From Nocardiopsis quinghaiensis (lineage in GTDB: Bacteria > Actinomycetota > Actinomycetes > Streptosporangiales > Streptosporangiaceae), in assembly GCF_008638365.1 (NCBI RefSeq), contig NZ_VWVU01000004.1, forward strand, positions 1 through 64,000: DNA of 64,000 bases, in the 5' to 3' direction. Of the stretch, positions 51,294 through 59,854 are shown piece after piece. Every line of letters starts with the position of its first letter. The stretch's first letter is position 1. Made by a program: the position numbers and the translations under genes. The notes below the pieces were generated by a model. It saw only the letters and a list, made by a program, of their open reading frames with translations. It ran no database searches and was not told the DNA's origin.

Positions 51294-52297
51294 ACGGCGG
51301 CGTCTCCCGTGAACTGTCCCAGGCGCCAGACGACGACACGGGCCAGGATGTTGACGATCATCGTGACCAGGAACAGGGCGACACCGATCGCCATCAGCGC
51401 GATGCGGCTCTCCGGTGAGGACTCACCGAAGGTCGCGGCGATGTGCGAGGCCATGCTGCTTCCGGGGCTGAACAGGCTGACGCCCCAGGACTGGGCGCCG
51501 CCGATCAGCATCAGCACGGCGATGGTCTCGCCCAGGGCGCGGCCCAGGCCCAGCATGGCGGCGGCCACGATCCCGGAGAAGCTGGCGGGCAGGATCACCT
51601 TGGTGACGACCTCCCACCGGGTGGAGCCCAGGGCGTAGGCGGCCATCTGCTGCTCGACGGGCTGGACGGCGACGACCTCGCGGATGATCGCCGTCATGAT
51701 CGGCAGGATCATGATGGCCAGCACGATTCCGGCGGGCAGGTAGCCGACGCCGCGCACCGGGCCCTCGAAGAGGAAGAGCCAGCCCAGGACGCTTTCGAGC
51801 CAGGCGAAGAAGGGGCGCATCACGTTCGGCAGGAACCAGTGCAGGCCCCAGAGGCCGAAGATGACACTCGGCACCGCCGCGAGCAGCTCGACCGTGTAGG
51901 ACAGCGGCTTGGCGATGCGGCGCGGGGCCAGGTGGGTCAGGTAGACGGCGACCATGATCGCCAGCGGCAACGCGATGACGATCGCGATGACCGACGTGAC
52001 CAGGGTCCCGTAGATGAACGGCCAGGCGCCGTAGGTACCGGTGATCTCGGTGCGCGAGCTGCCGCTGACCCACTCCTCTCCGAGGAGGAAGCCGAAGAAG
52101 CCCTCCTTGACGAAGACCGGCCAGGCCTCGCTGGTGGTCCGGATCACCATCAGCGCCAGGATGACCAGCACGATGGTGGCGCAGGTCGCGACGATCCACT
52201 TGAAGATCGGGTCGGCCAGGCGCCCCTTGCCGGACCGCAGCGTCCCCCCTCGGGAGTCCTCGGGGGCCTGGGGGGCCTCAGGGGCCTCGGTGGACAT
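51290..52297 (-). CDS. pstC: phosphate ABC transporter permease PstC
   Basis: A 335-residue permease with six helices after a 35-residue cytosolic start. The permease loop is AAYALGSTRWEVVTKVILPA, followed by GLGRALGETIAVLMLIGG. It forms the channel with PstA. ATG at 52295-52297, 118 bases after the pstS stop; a hairpin lies in that gap. Confidence 0.95.
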   Translation of the reverse strand: MSTEAPEAPQAPEDSRGGTLRSGKGRLADPIFKWIVATCATIVLVILALMVIRTTSEAWPVFVKEGFFGFLLGEEWVSGSSRTEITGTYGAWPFIYGTLVTSVIAIVIALPLAIMVAVYLTHLAPRRIAKPLSYTVELLAAVPSVIFGLWGLHWFLPNVMRPFFAWLESVLGWLFLFEGPVRGVGYLPAGIVLAIMILPIMTAIIREVVAVQPVEQQMAAYALGSTRWEVVTKVILPASFSGIVAAAMLGLGRALGETIAVLMLIGGAQSWGVSLFSPGSSMASHIAATFGESSPESRIALMAIGVALFLVTMIVNILARVVVWRLGQFTGDAAV

Positions 52298-52378
52298 GTG
52301 CTTCTCCTCTGTGGCTTTCGTGGGGAGTGGAGAGCGGCTCGCCCCGGGACGGGGACGGAAGGGACCGAAGGAAGGGGT

Positions 52379-52407
52379 GCGGGGCCGGGAAGCCTTCCCG
52401 GCCCCGC
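52379..52407 (-). terminator. hairpin between pstS and pstC (attenuator-like)
   Basis: Perfect GC-rich stem (52379-52389 with 52397-52407) and loop, nine bases beyond the pstS stop. A partial terminator here would make pstS mRNA more abundant than pstCA, as fits the larger need for binding protein. Confidence 0.65.
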
Positions 52408-52415
52408 AGGGGCGT

Positions 52416-53549
52416 CTACTCGCCCGAGTCGGCCTCGGCGTCCTCGTCGCCACCGGCGTCGTTCTGGGAGTTGGTCTTCTCCAGCTCGGCCACGACACGG
52501 TCGGTCAGGGAGTCGCTCAGGGGGGCGTAGCCCAGCTCACCGGCCACGTCGCGGGCGCCCTCGTCGGTCAGGGCCCAGGTCCAGAAGTCGATGATGGCGT
52601 CGGCACTGGCCTGCTCGTAGCCGCAGGTGTAGGTGAAGATCCAGTTCGAGCCGGCGATCGGGTAGCCCTCGCCGCCGATGTCGTCGATGGCGAACTGGAA
52701 GTTCTCCGGAACCTCGGCCTCCTCGGAGGCGGCGATGGTCGCGTCCAGGGTCGGCTCGATCGGGTTGCCGTCCTCGTTGACGATGCTGGCGACGGACAGC
52801 TCCGCCTCCTGGGCGAAGGACTGGTTGACGTAGCCCAGGCCGCCCGGGTTCTGGGTGATGCCCTGGGCGACGCCGTCGTTCTGCTGGCCGCCGACCAGGC
52901 CGTCGGCCCACTCGAGCTCCTTGCCCTCGCCGTACTTGTCGGCCCAGGTGTCGACCTCGGTGCTGAGGTAGTGCGAGAAGACGTAGGTGGTGCCGGAGCT
53001 GTCGGACCGGTGCACCGGGATGATCTCGTCGCTCGGCAGTTCCAGGTCCGGGTTGAGATCGGCGATGGCCGGGTCGTCGAAGGTGGTGATCTCGCGGTCG
53101 TAGATGGCCGCGATGGTCGGGGCGTCCAGGACGAGGCCGTCCAGGTCGGGGTTGTTGAAGGCGATGACGACCGCGCCGAACACGACGGGGAACTGCACCG
53201 CCTCGCAGCCGCGGGCCTCGGCCGCGGTGGAGAGTTCTTCGTCGGACAGGTACTGCTCGGAGGAGCCGAAGTCGACGGTCTGCTCCAGGAACTGCTCGAC
53301 ACCGGCGCCGGAGCCCACGCTCTGGTAGTTGACGCTGACGCCGGGCTGGACGTCGTTGGAGTAGGTGTAGATCCAGTCCTGGAAGAGCGGATCGGGGAAG
53401 CTGGCGCCGGCACCGGTCAGGGAGGCGCTGAGGTCGCCGCCCCCGCTCCCGTCACCGGAACCGTCACCGTTGTCGCCGCCGCTGCTGCACGCCGCCGCGA
53501 GCAGGGGGATGGCCGCCAGAACGGCGAGCTTGGAACGACCGTTGCGCAT
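52416..53549 (-). CDS. pstS: phosphate-binding lipoprotein PstS
   Basis: A 377-residue solute-binding protein. Lipobox LLAAAC (Cys21), Gly/Ser/Asp-rich linker, then the phosphate-binding domain: GAGASFPDPLFQDWI, GSGAGVEQFLEQTVDFGSS, HRSDSSGTTYVFSHYL and GGLGYVNQSF. It delivers phosphate to PstCA. AAGGAG precedes the ATG. PHO-box-like repeats lie about 110-135 bases upstream. Confidence 0.95.
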   Translation of the reverse strand: MRNGRSKLAVLAAIPLLAAACSSGGDNGDGSGDGSGGGDLSASLTGAGASFPDPLFQDWIYTYSNDVQPGVSVNYQSVGSGAGVEQFLEQTVDFGSSEQYLSDEELSTAAEARGCEAVQFPVVFGAVVIAFNNPDLDGLVLDAPTIAAIYDREITTFDDPAIADLNPDLELPSDEIIPVHRSDSSGTTYVFSHYLSTEVDTWADKYGEGKELEWADGLVGGQQNDGVAQGITQNPGGLGYVNQSFAQEAELSVASIVNEDGNPIEPTLDATIAASEEAEVPENFQFAIDDIGGEGYPIAGSNWIFTYTCGYEQASADAIIDFWTWALTDEGARDVAGELGYAPLSDSLTDRVVAELEKTNSQNDAGGDEDAEADSGE

Positions 53550-53656
53550 GTCGTGGTTCTCCTTGTTGAATCACCGCTGTCGGGCTGACGTAAAACGACA
53601 GTAAGTGCGCGGAAAGACGTGGTGACATCGAAATGGAGGCGTGCTGGTAGAAGCCC

Positions 53657-53684
53657 GATGAATGCGAGGTGAATGGGGGTAACC
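53657..53684 (-). promoter_or_regulatory. PHO-box-like repeats upstream of pstS
   Basis: On the minus strand ATTCACC and ATTCATC stand exactly 11 bases apart (53668-53674 and 53657-53663), preceded by GGTTACC at 53678-53684. Actinobacterial PHO boxes are 11-base direct repeats of GTTCACC type bound by PhoP. The match is imperfect but the spacing and place are right. Confidence 0.6.
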
Positions 53685-53952
53685 ATTGGATAACGGCAGC
53701 GTGGTTCCGGCCCCGTCCGGTTCTGTCATGTGCTCTGGACTCACCGTGATGACCTGCGGGTACACTCGTCCCCTCGGGGGTCCCACGGTTGTCTTCCGGC
53801 AACGAAGATGACGGGGTGGTTTGCCTGGCAGTTCACTTTCACGTTCGTCGGAATAGAAGGTGACGTCAACATGAACAACGGGCCTCACCGGCGTTAGCCG
53901 GAAGACCCTGTGTGATACTCCCCGACCTTCCCTCCGTACTTTTCCTCCGGGG
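53685..53952. other. spacer between the regulator gene and the pstS promoter
   Basis: 268 bases of moderate GC holding the end of the regulator transcript. Nothing else recognised. Confidence 0.35.
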
Positions 53953-54744
53953 TCAGAAACCGCTCGCGGTGTCCAGGCGGTAACCGATGCCGCGGACCGT
54001 GTGGATGAATCTGGGCTGGGCCTCGGAGTCGCCCAGCTTGTGTCGCAGGCGACGGATGTGGACGGCGATCGTGTTGTTCACCGGGGGCAGCGGCTTGTGC
54101 CAGACCTCGGTCCACAGCTCCTCGCGGCTGACCACCCTGCCGTTGTGCCTGAGCAGGAAGTCCATGATCCCGAACTCCCGCAGGGCCAGGTTGACCGGGT
54201 TGCCGTCCACGAACAGCCGGTGCCCCAGGGCGTCCAGTTCCAGCGCGCCCGAGCGCAGCGCGGCGGGGGAGGCGGAACCGTTCGGGCCGCCGCCGTCCGC
54301 GCCCGGCAGGGAGCCGCGCAGCAGGGCCGCCAGCTCCGGGATCCGGTAGGGGCGGCTGACGCAGGCGGTGGCCCCCACCGCCAGCGCGCGCATCGCCCGC
54401 TGCGAGTCGCCGGGGCCCACCCCGATGAGGATGGGGATCTCCGTCGCCCGCCGGGTCACCCGCACCAGCGTCTCCAGGTCCACTTCGGGCGGGTCCGCGC
54501 TGGTCACCAGGGTGTCCGGCCGCATCATCCCCACCCGCAGCAGCGCCTCGGCACCGTCCACGCACACCGTGATGTCCACGTCGTGCCCGCTCAGAGACAG
54601 CACCAGCTGGTGCGACTGCTCGGACTCCGGCTCCACGAGCAGCACGCGGAGCGGCCCTTCCGGCCGTTCCGGGCGCTCCACCGCTTCGTCCTCGACCGGA
54701 GTGCTCGGGAACGGGACGGCGGTGGAGGAGGTGAGCGCGGGCAT
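53953..54744 (-). CDS. OmpR-type regulator with degenerate receiver domain
   Basis: A 263-residue protein: receiver-like domain (about 31-145) and winged-helix DNA-binding domain (about 165-263: LALREFGIMDFLLRHNGRVVS, NNTIAVHIRRLRHKLG, IHTVRGIGYRL). The receiver lacks normal phosphorylation residues. The acidic pair is VEPES (36-41), the usual phospho-Asp position is Ser82 (LVTSADPPE) and the conserved lysine is Arg (VSRPY, 129-133). It likely works without phosphorylation, like GlnR-type proteins. No histidine kinase is adjacent. It lies 87 bases downstream of pstB, so it is probably co-transcribed under the same PHO-box-like site. Confidence 0.85.
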   Translation of the reverse strand: MPALTSSTAVPFPSTPVEDEAVERPERPEGPLRVLLVEPESEQSHQLVLSLSGHDVDITVCVDGAEALLRVGMMRPDTLVTSADPPEVDLETLVRVTRRATEIPILIGVGPGDSQRAMRALAVGATACVSRPYRIPELAALLRGSLPGADGGGPNGSASPAALRSGALELDALGHRLFVDGNPVNLALREFGIMDFLLRHNGRVVSREELWTEVWHKPLPPVNNTIAVHIRRLRHKLGDSEAQPRFIHTVRGIGYRLDTASGF

Positions 54745-54831
54745 GGGAGGTCCACTTCGTCTAAGGAGCGGGAGGGGATGGTCCCGGGCCGCTCGGCGGC
54801 CACACCTGCTCGCAGGGCTACGGCGGACGGC

Positions 54832-55704
54832 TCAGCCGAAGCGACCGCTGATGTAGTCCTCGGTCCTCTGGTCGGAGGGCTTGCTGAAGATCGTCGCGGT
54901 CTCGTCGAACTCCACCAGGCTGCCGTAGCGGTCACCCGCGTCGTCCACACCGGCGGTGAAGAACGCCGTGCGGTCGGACACGCGCGCCGCCTGCTGCATG
55001 TTGTGGGTGACGATGACGATGGTGTACTCGCTGGCCAGCTCGTACATCAGGTCCTCGATCTTGAGGGTCGCGATGGGGTCGAGCGCCGAGCACGGTTCGT
55101 CCATCAGGATCACCTCGGGGTTGACCGCGATGGTGCGCGCGATGCACAGCCGCTGCTGCTGGCCGCCGGACAGGGCGAACGCGCTCTCCTTGAGCTTGTC
55201 CTTGACCTCGTCCCACAGGGCGGCCTTGGTCAGAGTCTCCTCGACCAGGTCGTCCATGTTGCCGCGGACGCCGTTGATCTTCGGGCCGTAGGCCACGTTG
55301 TCGTAGATCGACTTGGGGAACGGGTTGGGCTTCTGGAAGACCATGCCGATCCGGCGGCGTACCTCGATGGGGTCCACGTCGGAGGCGTACAGGTCCTCGC
55401 CGTGGTAGGTCACCCTGCCCTCGACACGGGCGCCGGGGATGAGGTCGTTCATGCGGTTGAGGGTGCGCAGGACGGTGCTCTTGCCGCATCCGGAGGGGCC
55501 GATCATCGCGGTGATCTGACGAGGGCCCACCTTCAGGTTCACGTCGCGTACGGCCTTGTTGCTGCCGTAGTGGATGGAGAGTCCGGAGACCTCGAAGACG
55601 GGGTCGCCGAGCCCGGGGACCTCGCGGTTGTACCGGACGGTACTGGGGGCGACGCCGCGACCGATCTCGGTGCCGCGAGGGGAGGCGGTGTTGCTGACAG
55701 ACAT
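54832..55704 (-). CDS. pstB: phosphate ABC transporter ATP-binding protein PstB
   Basis: A 290-residue ATPase powering PstSCA. Walker [11 protein letters not shown]-loop [12 protein letters not shown], signature [16 protein letters not shown] and Walker [14 protein letters not shown]. About 30 residues longer at the N-terminus than the E. coli protein. It is separated from pstSCA by the regulator gene and has its own PHO-box-like promoter, an unusual order. Confidence 0.95.
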   Translation of the reverse strand: MSVSNTASPRGTEIGRGVAPSTVRYNREVPGLGDPVFEVSGLSIHYGSNKAVRDVNLKVGPRQITAMIGPSGCGKSTVLRTLNRMNDLIPGARVEGRVTYHGEDLYASDVDPIEVRRRIGMVFQKPNPFPKSIYDNVAYGPKINGVRGNMDDLVEETLTKAALWDEVKDKLKESAFALSGGQQQRLCIARTIAVNPEVILMDEPCSALDPIATLKIEDLMYELASEYTIVIVTHNMQQAARVSDRTAFFTAGVDDAGDRYGSLVEFDETATIFSKPSDQRTEDYISGRFG

Positions 55705-55792
55705 GGGGCCACTTCCGGGTCGGAACGTGCATGCGCCAAGGAGGAGCGGCTGGAGCCGCGGAGCGCGGTCGTGTCCCATGCAAATATGCCTG

Positions 55793-55810
55793 CGTGAAGC
55801 GCGGGTGAAC
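55793..55810 (-). promoter_or_regulatory. PHO-box-like direct repeats upstream of pstB
   Basis: Minus strand GTTCACC (55804-55810) and CTTCACG (55793-55799) are 11 bases apart, close to the actinobacterial PHO-box consensus. A TATTTG -10-like element lies a few bases downstream (about 55782-55787). It would place pstB and the regulator gene under phosphate-starvation control. Confidence 0.68.
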
Positions 55811-56099
55811 GAACCCCGTGACCGAGATGAACGTGGGCGGTGGACTCGGCGGACCCGTGAGTGCCGAGCGTGGTCCGTCCGTCACCGGAGGAGGTCCGAC
55901 GAGGGCTTCCCGCACCGCGGCGGCGCCGACCAGTCCGCCCGCGGGGCCCTTCCGGCCCCCTCCCGCCACGGAGGGGAGCGCGTGCGGACAGGTGACCGGG
56001 TTCAAACCCGTTGGTGACCTTTCGTTCCGTCCGGACGGATTTCCCACTCCCCGCCGGGCGGTCCGCGGAGCGGCGTCCACGCGTTCGGCCCCGGACACA
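55811..56099. other. intergenic spacer between pstB promoter and trxA end
   Basis: 289 GC-rich bases with no recognisable gene. Open frames here lack ribosome sites. Confidence 0.35.
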
Positions 56100-56145
56100 C
56101 GAGTGCCCCGGACACCCCACCGCGGCGGGGTGTCCGGGGCACTCG
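56100..56145 (-). terminator. terminator hairpin after the thioredoxin gene
   Basis: Perfect 19-base-pair stem (56100-56118 with 56127-56145) and an eight-base loop, 10 bases beyond the stop. No T-run. Confidence 0.8.
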
Positions 56146-56155
56146 GGACGTGGGT

Positions 56156-56539
56156 CTACTCCTGGGCGTCCTGGACTTCGGCGCCCTGCTCGTCGATCTT
56201 CTGGCGGACCTCGTCCATGTCCAACTCCTGGGCCTGGGTGATCAGGCTCTCCAGCGCCTCGGCGGGCAGCGCACCGGGCTCGTTGTAGATGACGGTGCGC
56301 TCGCGCACGATCATCAGGGTCGGGATGGACTGGATCTTGAACTCGAAGGCGAGTTCGCGCTGCGCCTCGGTGTCCACCTTGGCGTGCACGATGCCGGTGT
56401 GCTTCTCCGAGGAGGTCTCGAACACCGGGGCGAACTGCCGGCAGGGACCGCACCAGTCCGCCCAGAAGTCGATGAGGACGAAATCGTTGTCCTTCAGCGT
56501 TTCCGCGAAGTTGTCCTTGGTGAGCTCGACCGTGGGCAC
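56156..56539 (-). CDS. trxA: thioredoxin
   Basis: A 127-residue disulfide reductase with the active site FWADWCGPCRQFAP and the cis-proline IQSIPTLMIV. It is about 18 residues longer than E. coli thioredoxin because of an acidic C-terminal extension (DMDEVRQKIDEQGAEVQDAQE region). The GTG at 56537-56539 follows AGGAG. No reductase gene is beside it. Confidence 0.93.
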   Translation of the reverse strand: MPTVELTKDNFAETLKDNDFVLIDFWADWCGPCRQFAPVFETSSEKHTGIVHAKVDTEAQRELAFEFKIQSIPTLMIVRERTVIYNEPGALPAEALESLITQAQELDMDEVRQKIDEQGAEVQDAQE

Positions 56540-56819
56540 GTGGTCTCCTGTATCTGTTCGTTGGTTGGTGTCGACCGTCGGCCAACCGCCATCTCTCGTG
56601 ACTACAGCGGTCGTGCCCACTCGTTTGTTCCGCATGCGTCCCGCAGGCTACGGACCGTGCTGATCGACCGGTCGTTTTCCGCCCTGACGTGCTGTCCATG
56701 CTGGTTTGGGGGAGAGGCGGGTGGTAGCTAGTGTCGGGGGGGTACGTGTCCGGCACGGCGGCCCTTTCGGGCCAGGTAGGGCCGGACGCACGTTTTCCCT
56801 GGGGAAAGGGGGTGGAAGA
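56540..56819. other. divergent promoter region of trxA and the DUF202 genes
   Basis: 280 bases; the trxA-proximal half is less GC-rich and the other half G-rich. Both promoters should lie here. No regulator site could be named. Confidence 0.35.
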
Positions 56820-57182
56820 TTGGGTTCCGAGACGGGCCCGGGGGACACACGGGGGACGAAGCGGTCCGTCGACTACCGTTTCACCCTCGCCAACGAGCGC
56901 ACCTTCCTTGCCTGGATCCGCACCGCGCTGGCCATCCTCGCCGGCGCCGTCGCCGTCCTGCACCTGCTTCCGCTCGACTGGGCCCAGGTGCCGCGCACCG
57001 CGGTCGGCCTCGTACTGGCGGCGTTGGCCGGGGTCATCACCGTCTACGCTCCGCTGCGCTGGTACCGCGTGCAGCGGATCATGAGCCGGGGCGGGCCCCT
57101 GAAGATGAGCCTGCTCCCGGTGATCACCACCTTCGCGGTGGGACTGGTGTGCGCCCTGGTGCTGTTGGGCAATCTGCTGTGA
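56820..57182 (+). CDS. YidH-type DUF202 membrane protein
   Basis: A 120-residue membrane protein with three helices. The DUF202 signature is DYRFTLANERTFLAWIRTALA, followed by a helix AILAGAVAVLHLLPL and RWYRVQRIM. Function unknown. The TTG at 56820 is chosen because GGGGGTGGAAGA precedes it; a longer frame is open upstream. Coupled by GTGA to the next gene. Confidence 0.8.
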   Translation: MGSETGPGDTRGTKRSVDYRFTLANERTFLAWIRTALAILAGAVAVLHLLPLDWAQVPRTAVGLVLAALAGVITVYAPLRWYRVQRIMSRGGPLKMSLLPVITTFAVGLVCALVLLGNLL

Positions 57183-57625
57183 CCCCTCCCGCCGAGTCTC
57201 CCAACGGATCTTCCAGCGAGCCTCCCGGCGGGTCCTCCAGCGGGTCCTCCGCTGAGCCTTCCACCGATCTCGACGGCCTCGGCCTGCAGCCCGAGCGCAC
57301 ACTGCTGGCCTGGCAGCGCACGATCGCCCTGATGGTCGTGGTGGGCCTGCTGTTCCTGCGCGGTTCGCTGGTACCCGGTGACGACAACGTCCCGGAGGCG
57401 CCTCTCGTGTTGCGCGTGGCGACGATGACCGTGCTGCTGGTCCTGGGACTGGTCCTGGGCGTGCACCTCGGGCTTCGGTGGCGCGGCAGTGAGCACGGTA
57501 AGCGTGCTCCCGGAACGGGGGGACCGCCGCTGCACGTGGCGCGGCCGTGGGCCATGGCGGTTCTGTGCGCGGGCGTCCTCGTCCTCAGCGGCGTTCTGAT
57601 GCTGACGGTGCTTCTGGGCTTCTGA
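57179..57625 (+). CDS. second DUF202 membrane protein
   Basis: A 148-residue protein. A Ser/Pro/Gly-rich start (about 1-35) is followed by GLQPERTLLAWQRTIALMVV, a DUF202 signature variant, and three helices ending MLTVLLGF. It overlaps the first DUF202 gene by four bases. Such pairs are common and may form a hetero-complex; this is inference. Confidence 0.8.
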   Translation: MTPPAESPNGSSSEPPGGSSSGSSAEPSTDLDGLGLQPERTLLAWQRTIALMVVVGLLFLRGSLVPGDDNVPEAPLVLRVATMTVLLVLGLVLGVHLGLRWRGSEHGKRAPGTGGPPLHVARPWAMAVLCAGVLVLSGVLMLTVLLGF

Positions 57626-57942
57626 GAACGGGGCCGGTCCGGAACACGTCCGCGCCGATCCGGTGCCGTCGTGTTCTCCGTGCCGCCGGGGGAGGCGGCT
57701 TCACCGCAGGGGACTCGCTCCGCCGGACCGGTGGTGTGTCCGGCGGGTCCTGTGCCCTGGTCGGGCGTGTGGCCGGGTGGCCGGTGCGGCTGCCCTCGGC
57801 GGGCGCGGTGCGCACCGTGTTCCGGGACGCGCGGCCACCTCTTCCGTGAGAGGGGACGGGACCTGGCTCCGTACCCGTTCGTTCACGGGTCGTGTGGACC
57901 AGCCGAGGCGGAGAGGGCGCCCGGGCCGGACCGCGGCTCATC
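57626..57942. other. intergenic region between convergent genes
   Basis: 317 GC-rich bases with no recognised gene or perfect hairpin. Confidence 0.35.
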
Positions 57943-58926
57943 TCACACGGGCTCGGGGACGGATCCCGCCGCGCGGCGGTGCTCCATGATCGAGCGGATG
58001 ATGTCGTTGAGGTCGCGCTCGGGCCGGTACCCGATCAGCCGCGCGGCCAGCGACGTGTCCGGGCAGCGGCGCTGCATGTCCTCGTAGCCCTCGCCGTAGG
58101 CGTCCTCGTAGCCGACGAAGGTGACCGGGCTCCCGGACCCGGTCAGTTCCACGACCCGGTCGGCGAGCCCCTTGATGGAGACCTCCTCGTGCCCGCCGAG
58201 GTTGACGGCCTGGTTGTAGGCCTCCGGGGCGTCCATCAGCTGCAGGAGCGCGGGCACCACGTCGAACACCGACCCGAAGCAGCGGCGCTGTGTGCCCGTG
58301 CCGTACACGGTGATGGGTTCGTCCGACACCGCCTGGTCGACGAAGCGGGGCACCACCATCCCGTAGCGGCCCGTCTGGCGGGGACCGACCACGTTGAAGA
58401 AGCGGGTGATGACGCACGGCACGCCGGACTCGACGCCGTGCACGTAGGCCACCAGTTCGTCCAGGCTCTTCGCCGCGGCGTAGGACCAGCGGCTCTTGGT
58501 GGCCGGGCCGTAGACGCGGTCGTCGTCCTCCTTGAGCCCGTCGGCGTCGTTCTTGCCGTAGACCTCGCTGGTCGAGGCGACCATGTAGGGCACCCGGTGC
58601 GCCACGGCCGACTCCACCACGTTCTCCGTCCCGTGCAGGTTGATCCTCAGGGAGCGCAGCGGGTTGTCGACGATGTTGTACACGCCCACGGCCGCGGCCA
58701 GGTGGAACACGGTGTCCGCCTCCGCGACCAGGGAGTCGACCAGGTCACGGTCCAGGACGTCTCCTTCCACGAAACGGAATCCGGGTGACTCCTGTGCGTG
58801 GACCAGGTTCTCCGGGGAACCGGTCGACAGGTCGTCCAGGACGGTGACCCGATGCCCCTGGGCGACCAGGTGATCGCACAGGTGCGAGCCGATGAAACCG
58901 GCTCCACCGGTGACTACAGCTTTCAT
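57943..58926 (-). CDS. NAD-dependent epimerase/dehydratase (sugar nucleotide)
   Basis: A 327-residue extended SDR. The cofactor site is TGGAGFIGSHLCDHL, the active-site region STSEVYGK and YAAAKSLDELV (YxxxK), and later GPRQTGRYGMVVPRFV. It acts on nucleotide-linked sugars (epimerase, dehydratase or decarboxylase class). Last gene of a minus-strand set with the PIG-L and WbqC genes, 115 bases after PIG-L. That setting suggests building a modified sugar for a surface glycan. Confidence 0.85.
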   Translation of the reverse strand: MKAVVTGGAGFIGSHLCDHLVAQGHRVTVLDDLSTGSPENLVHAQESPGFRFVEGDVLDRDLVDSLVAEADTVFHLAAAVGVYNIVDNPLRSLRINLHGTENVVESAVAHRVPYMVASTSEVYGKNDADGLKEDDDRVYGPATKSRWSYAAAKSLDELVAYVHGVESGVPCVITRFFNVVGPRQTGRYGMVVPRFVDQAVSDEPITVYGTGTQRRCFGSVFDVVPALLQLMDAPEAYNQAVNLGGHEEVSIKGLADRVVELTGSGSPVTFVGYEDAYGEGYEDMQRRCPDTSLAARLIGYRPERDLNDIIRSIMEHRRAAGSVPEPV

Positions 58927-59041
58927 GGTTTCCCTCCACTTGCGGTGTTCCTCTGTCTTCTTCACTGGGACGGGTGCGTGCACGGCCGGCGGGCCGCGCG
59001 CTGGGACGGGAACGTTGTGCCGGGACGCGGTCCCGGGGAGG

Positions 59042-59755
59042 TCAGGCCAGGCAGCGGTGTACGTGGAAGCCCTCCCCGAGCGCGACCCCGGCCTGCATGC
59101 CCCGCAGGACGGCGAGGCTGCGCAGGGTGAGCTCGGAGCGCGTGTGCGGGTGCTGGTGGCTCTGCGATCCGTACAGCTCCATGCCGTGGAGCTTGTCGGC
59201 CATCTGGACCTCGTCCAGTTCCACGATGAGGTTCGGCGGGCACAGAGGCTCCGAGCGCCAGTGGTCGGCGGCCTCCTCATAGGCCAGCACCAGCCGCGGA
59301 TGGTGGCGCAGCGCGGCGTTGGACGGGCGCAGAGCGGTGTGCACGGCCTCGGCCGTGGCCTGGTGGTCCTGGTTGTAGCTGGCGCGGTGCGGTGTGAGCA
59401 CCACGGTGGGGCGGACCCGCTCGATCGCCAGCGGGCTCTCGCGCTCGATCAGCTGGGTGAGGTCCACCCGGGCGACGGAGTCGAGCCGCAGGTGGTACTG
59501 GTCGCCGGGGAAGGCCATGTGCCAGTCGTCCCAGCGGAAGTGGTCGGCGACCTTCTTGATCTCCGCGTAGCGCTCCTCGGCGGTGGAGAAGCCCTTGGGA
59601 GACAGGTCGGCGGTGTCCCCGACGGTGAGGAACTGGACGAAGACCTGCGCGCCCGCCGCCTTGGCCTTGCCGAGGAGGCCGCCGCAGCCGAGCATCTCGT
59701 CGTCGGGATGGGGTGCGTACACCAGTATGCGTTCCTGTGACCAGTCCGTCGTCAT
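59042..59755 (-). CDS. PIG-L/LmbE family N-deacetylase
   Basis: A 237-residue zinc hydrolase: APHPDDEMLGCGG near the start (His, Asp-Asp ligands) and PHRASYNQDHQATAEAV (third ligand), ending in a region rich in His. The family removes acetyl groups from GlcNAc-containing lipids or small molecules (MshB/PIG-L types). It lies between the WbqC and epimerase genes. Confidence 0.85.
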   Translation of the reverse strand: MTTDWSQERILVYAPHPDDEMLGCGGLLGKAKAAGAQVFVQFLTVGDTADLSPKGFSTAEERYAEIKKVADHFRWDDWHMAFPGDQYHLRLDSVARVDLTQLIERESPLAIERVRPTVVLTPHRASYNQDHQATAEAVHTALRPSNAALRHHPRLVLAYEEAADHWRSEPLCPPNLIVELDEVQMADKLHGMELYGSQSHQHPHTRSELTLRSLAVLRGMQAGVALGEGFHVHRCLA

Positions 59756-59854
59756 GCGGTTTCCGTTCTTTGCCCAGAGGGCGATCGATGGTTGCCAGGA
59801 CCTTGAGAGCGGGATCGCGCCCGGTGGCGCGGAAGCGTCGTGGACCCGTCCGGG

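Noticed and set aside
55539..57302. A 587-codon open frame on the minus strand
   Set aside because: It overlaps pstB, trxA and DUF202 genes that have clear domains; no domain is seen in its own translation.
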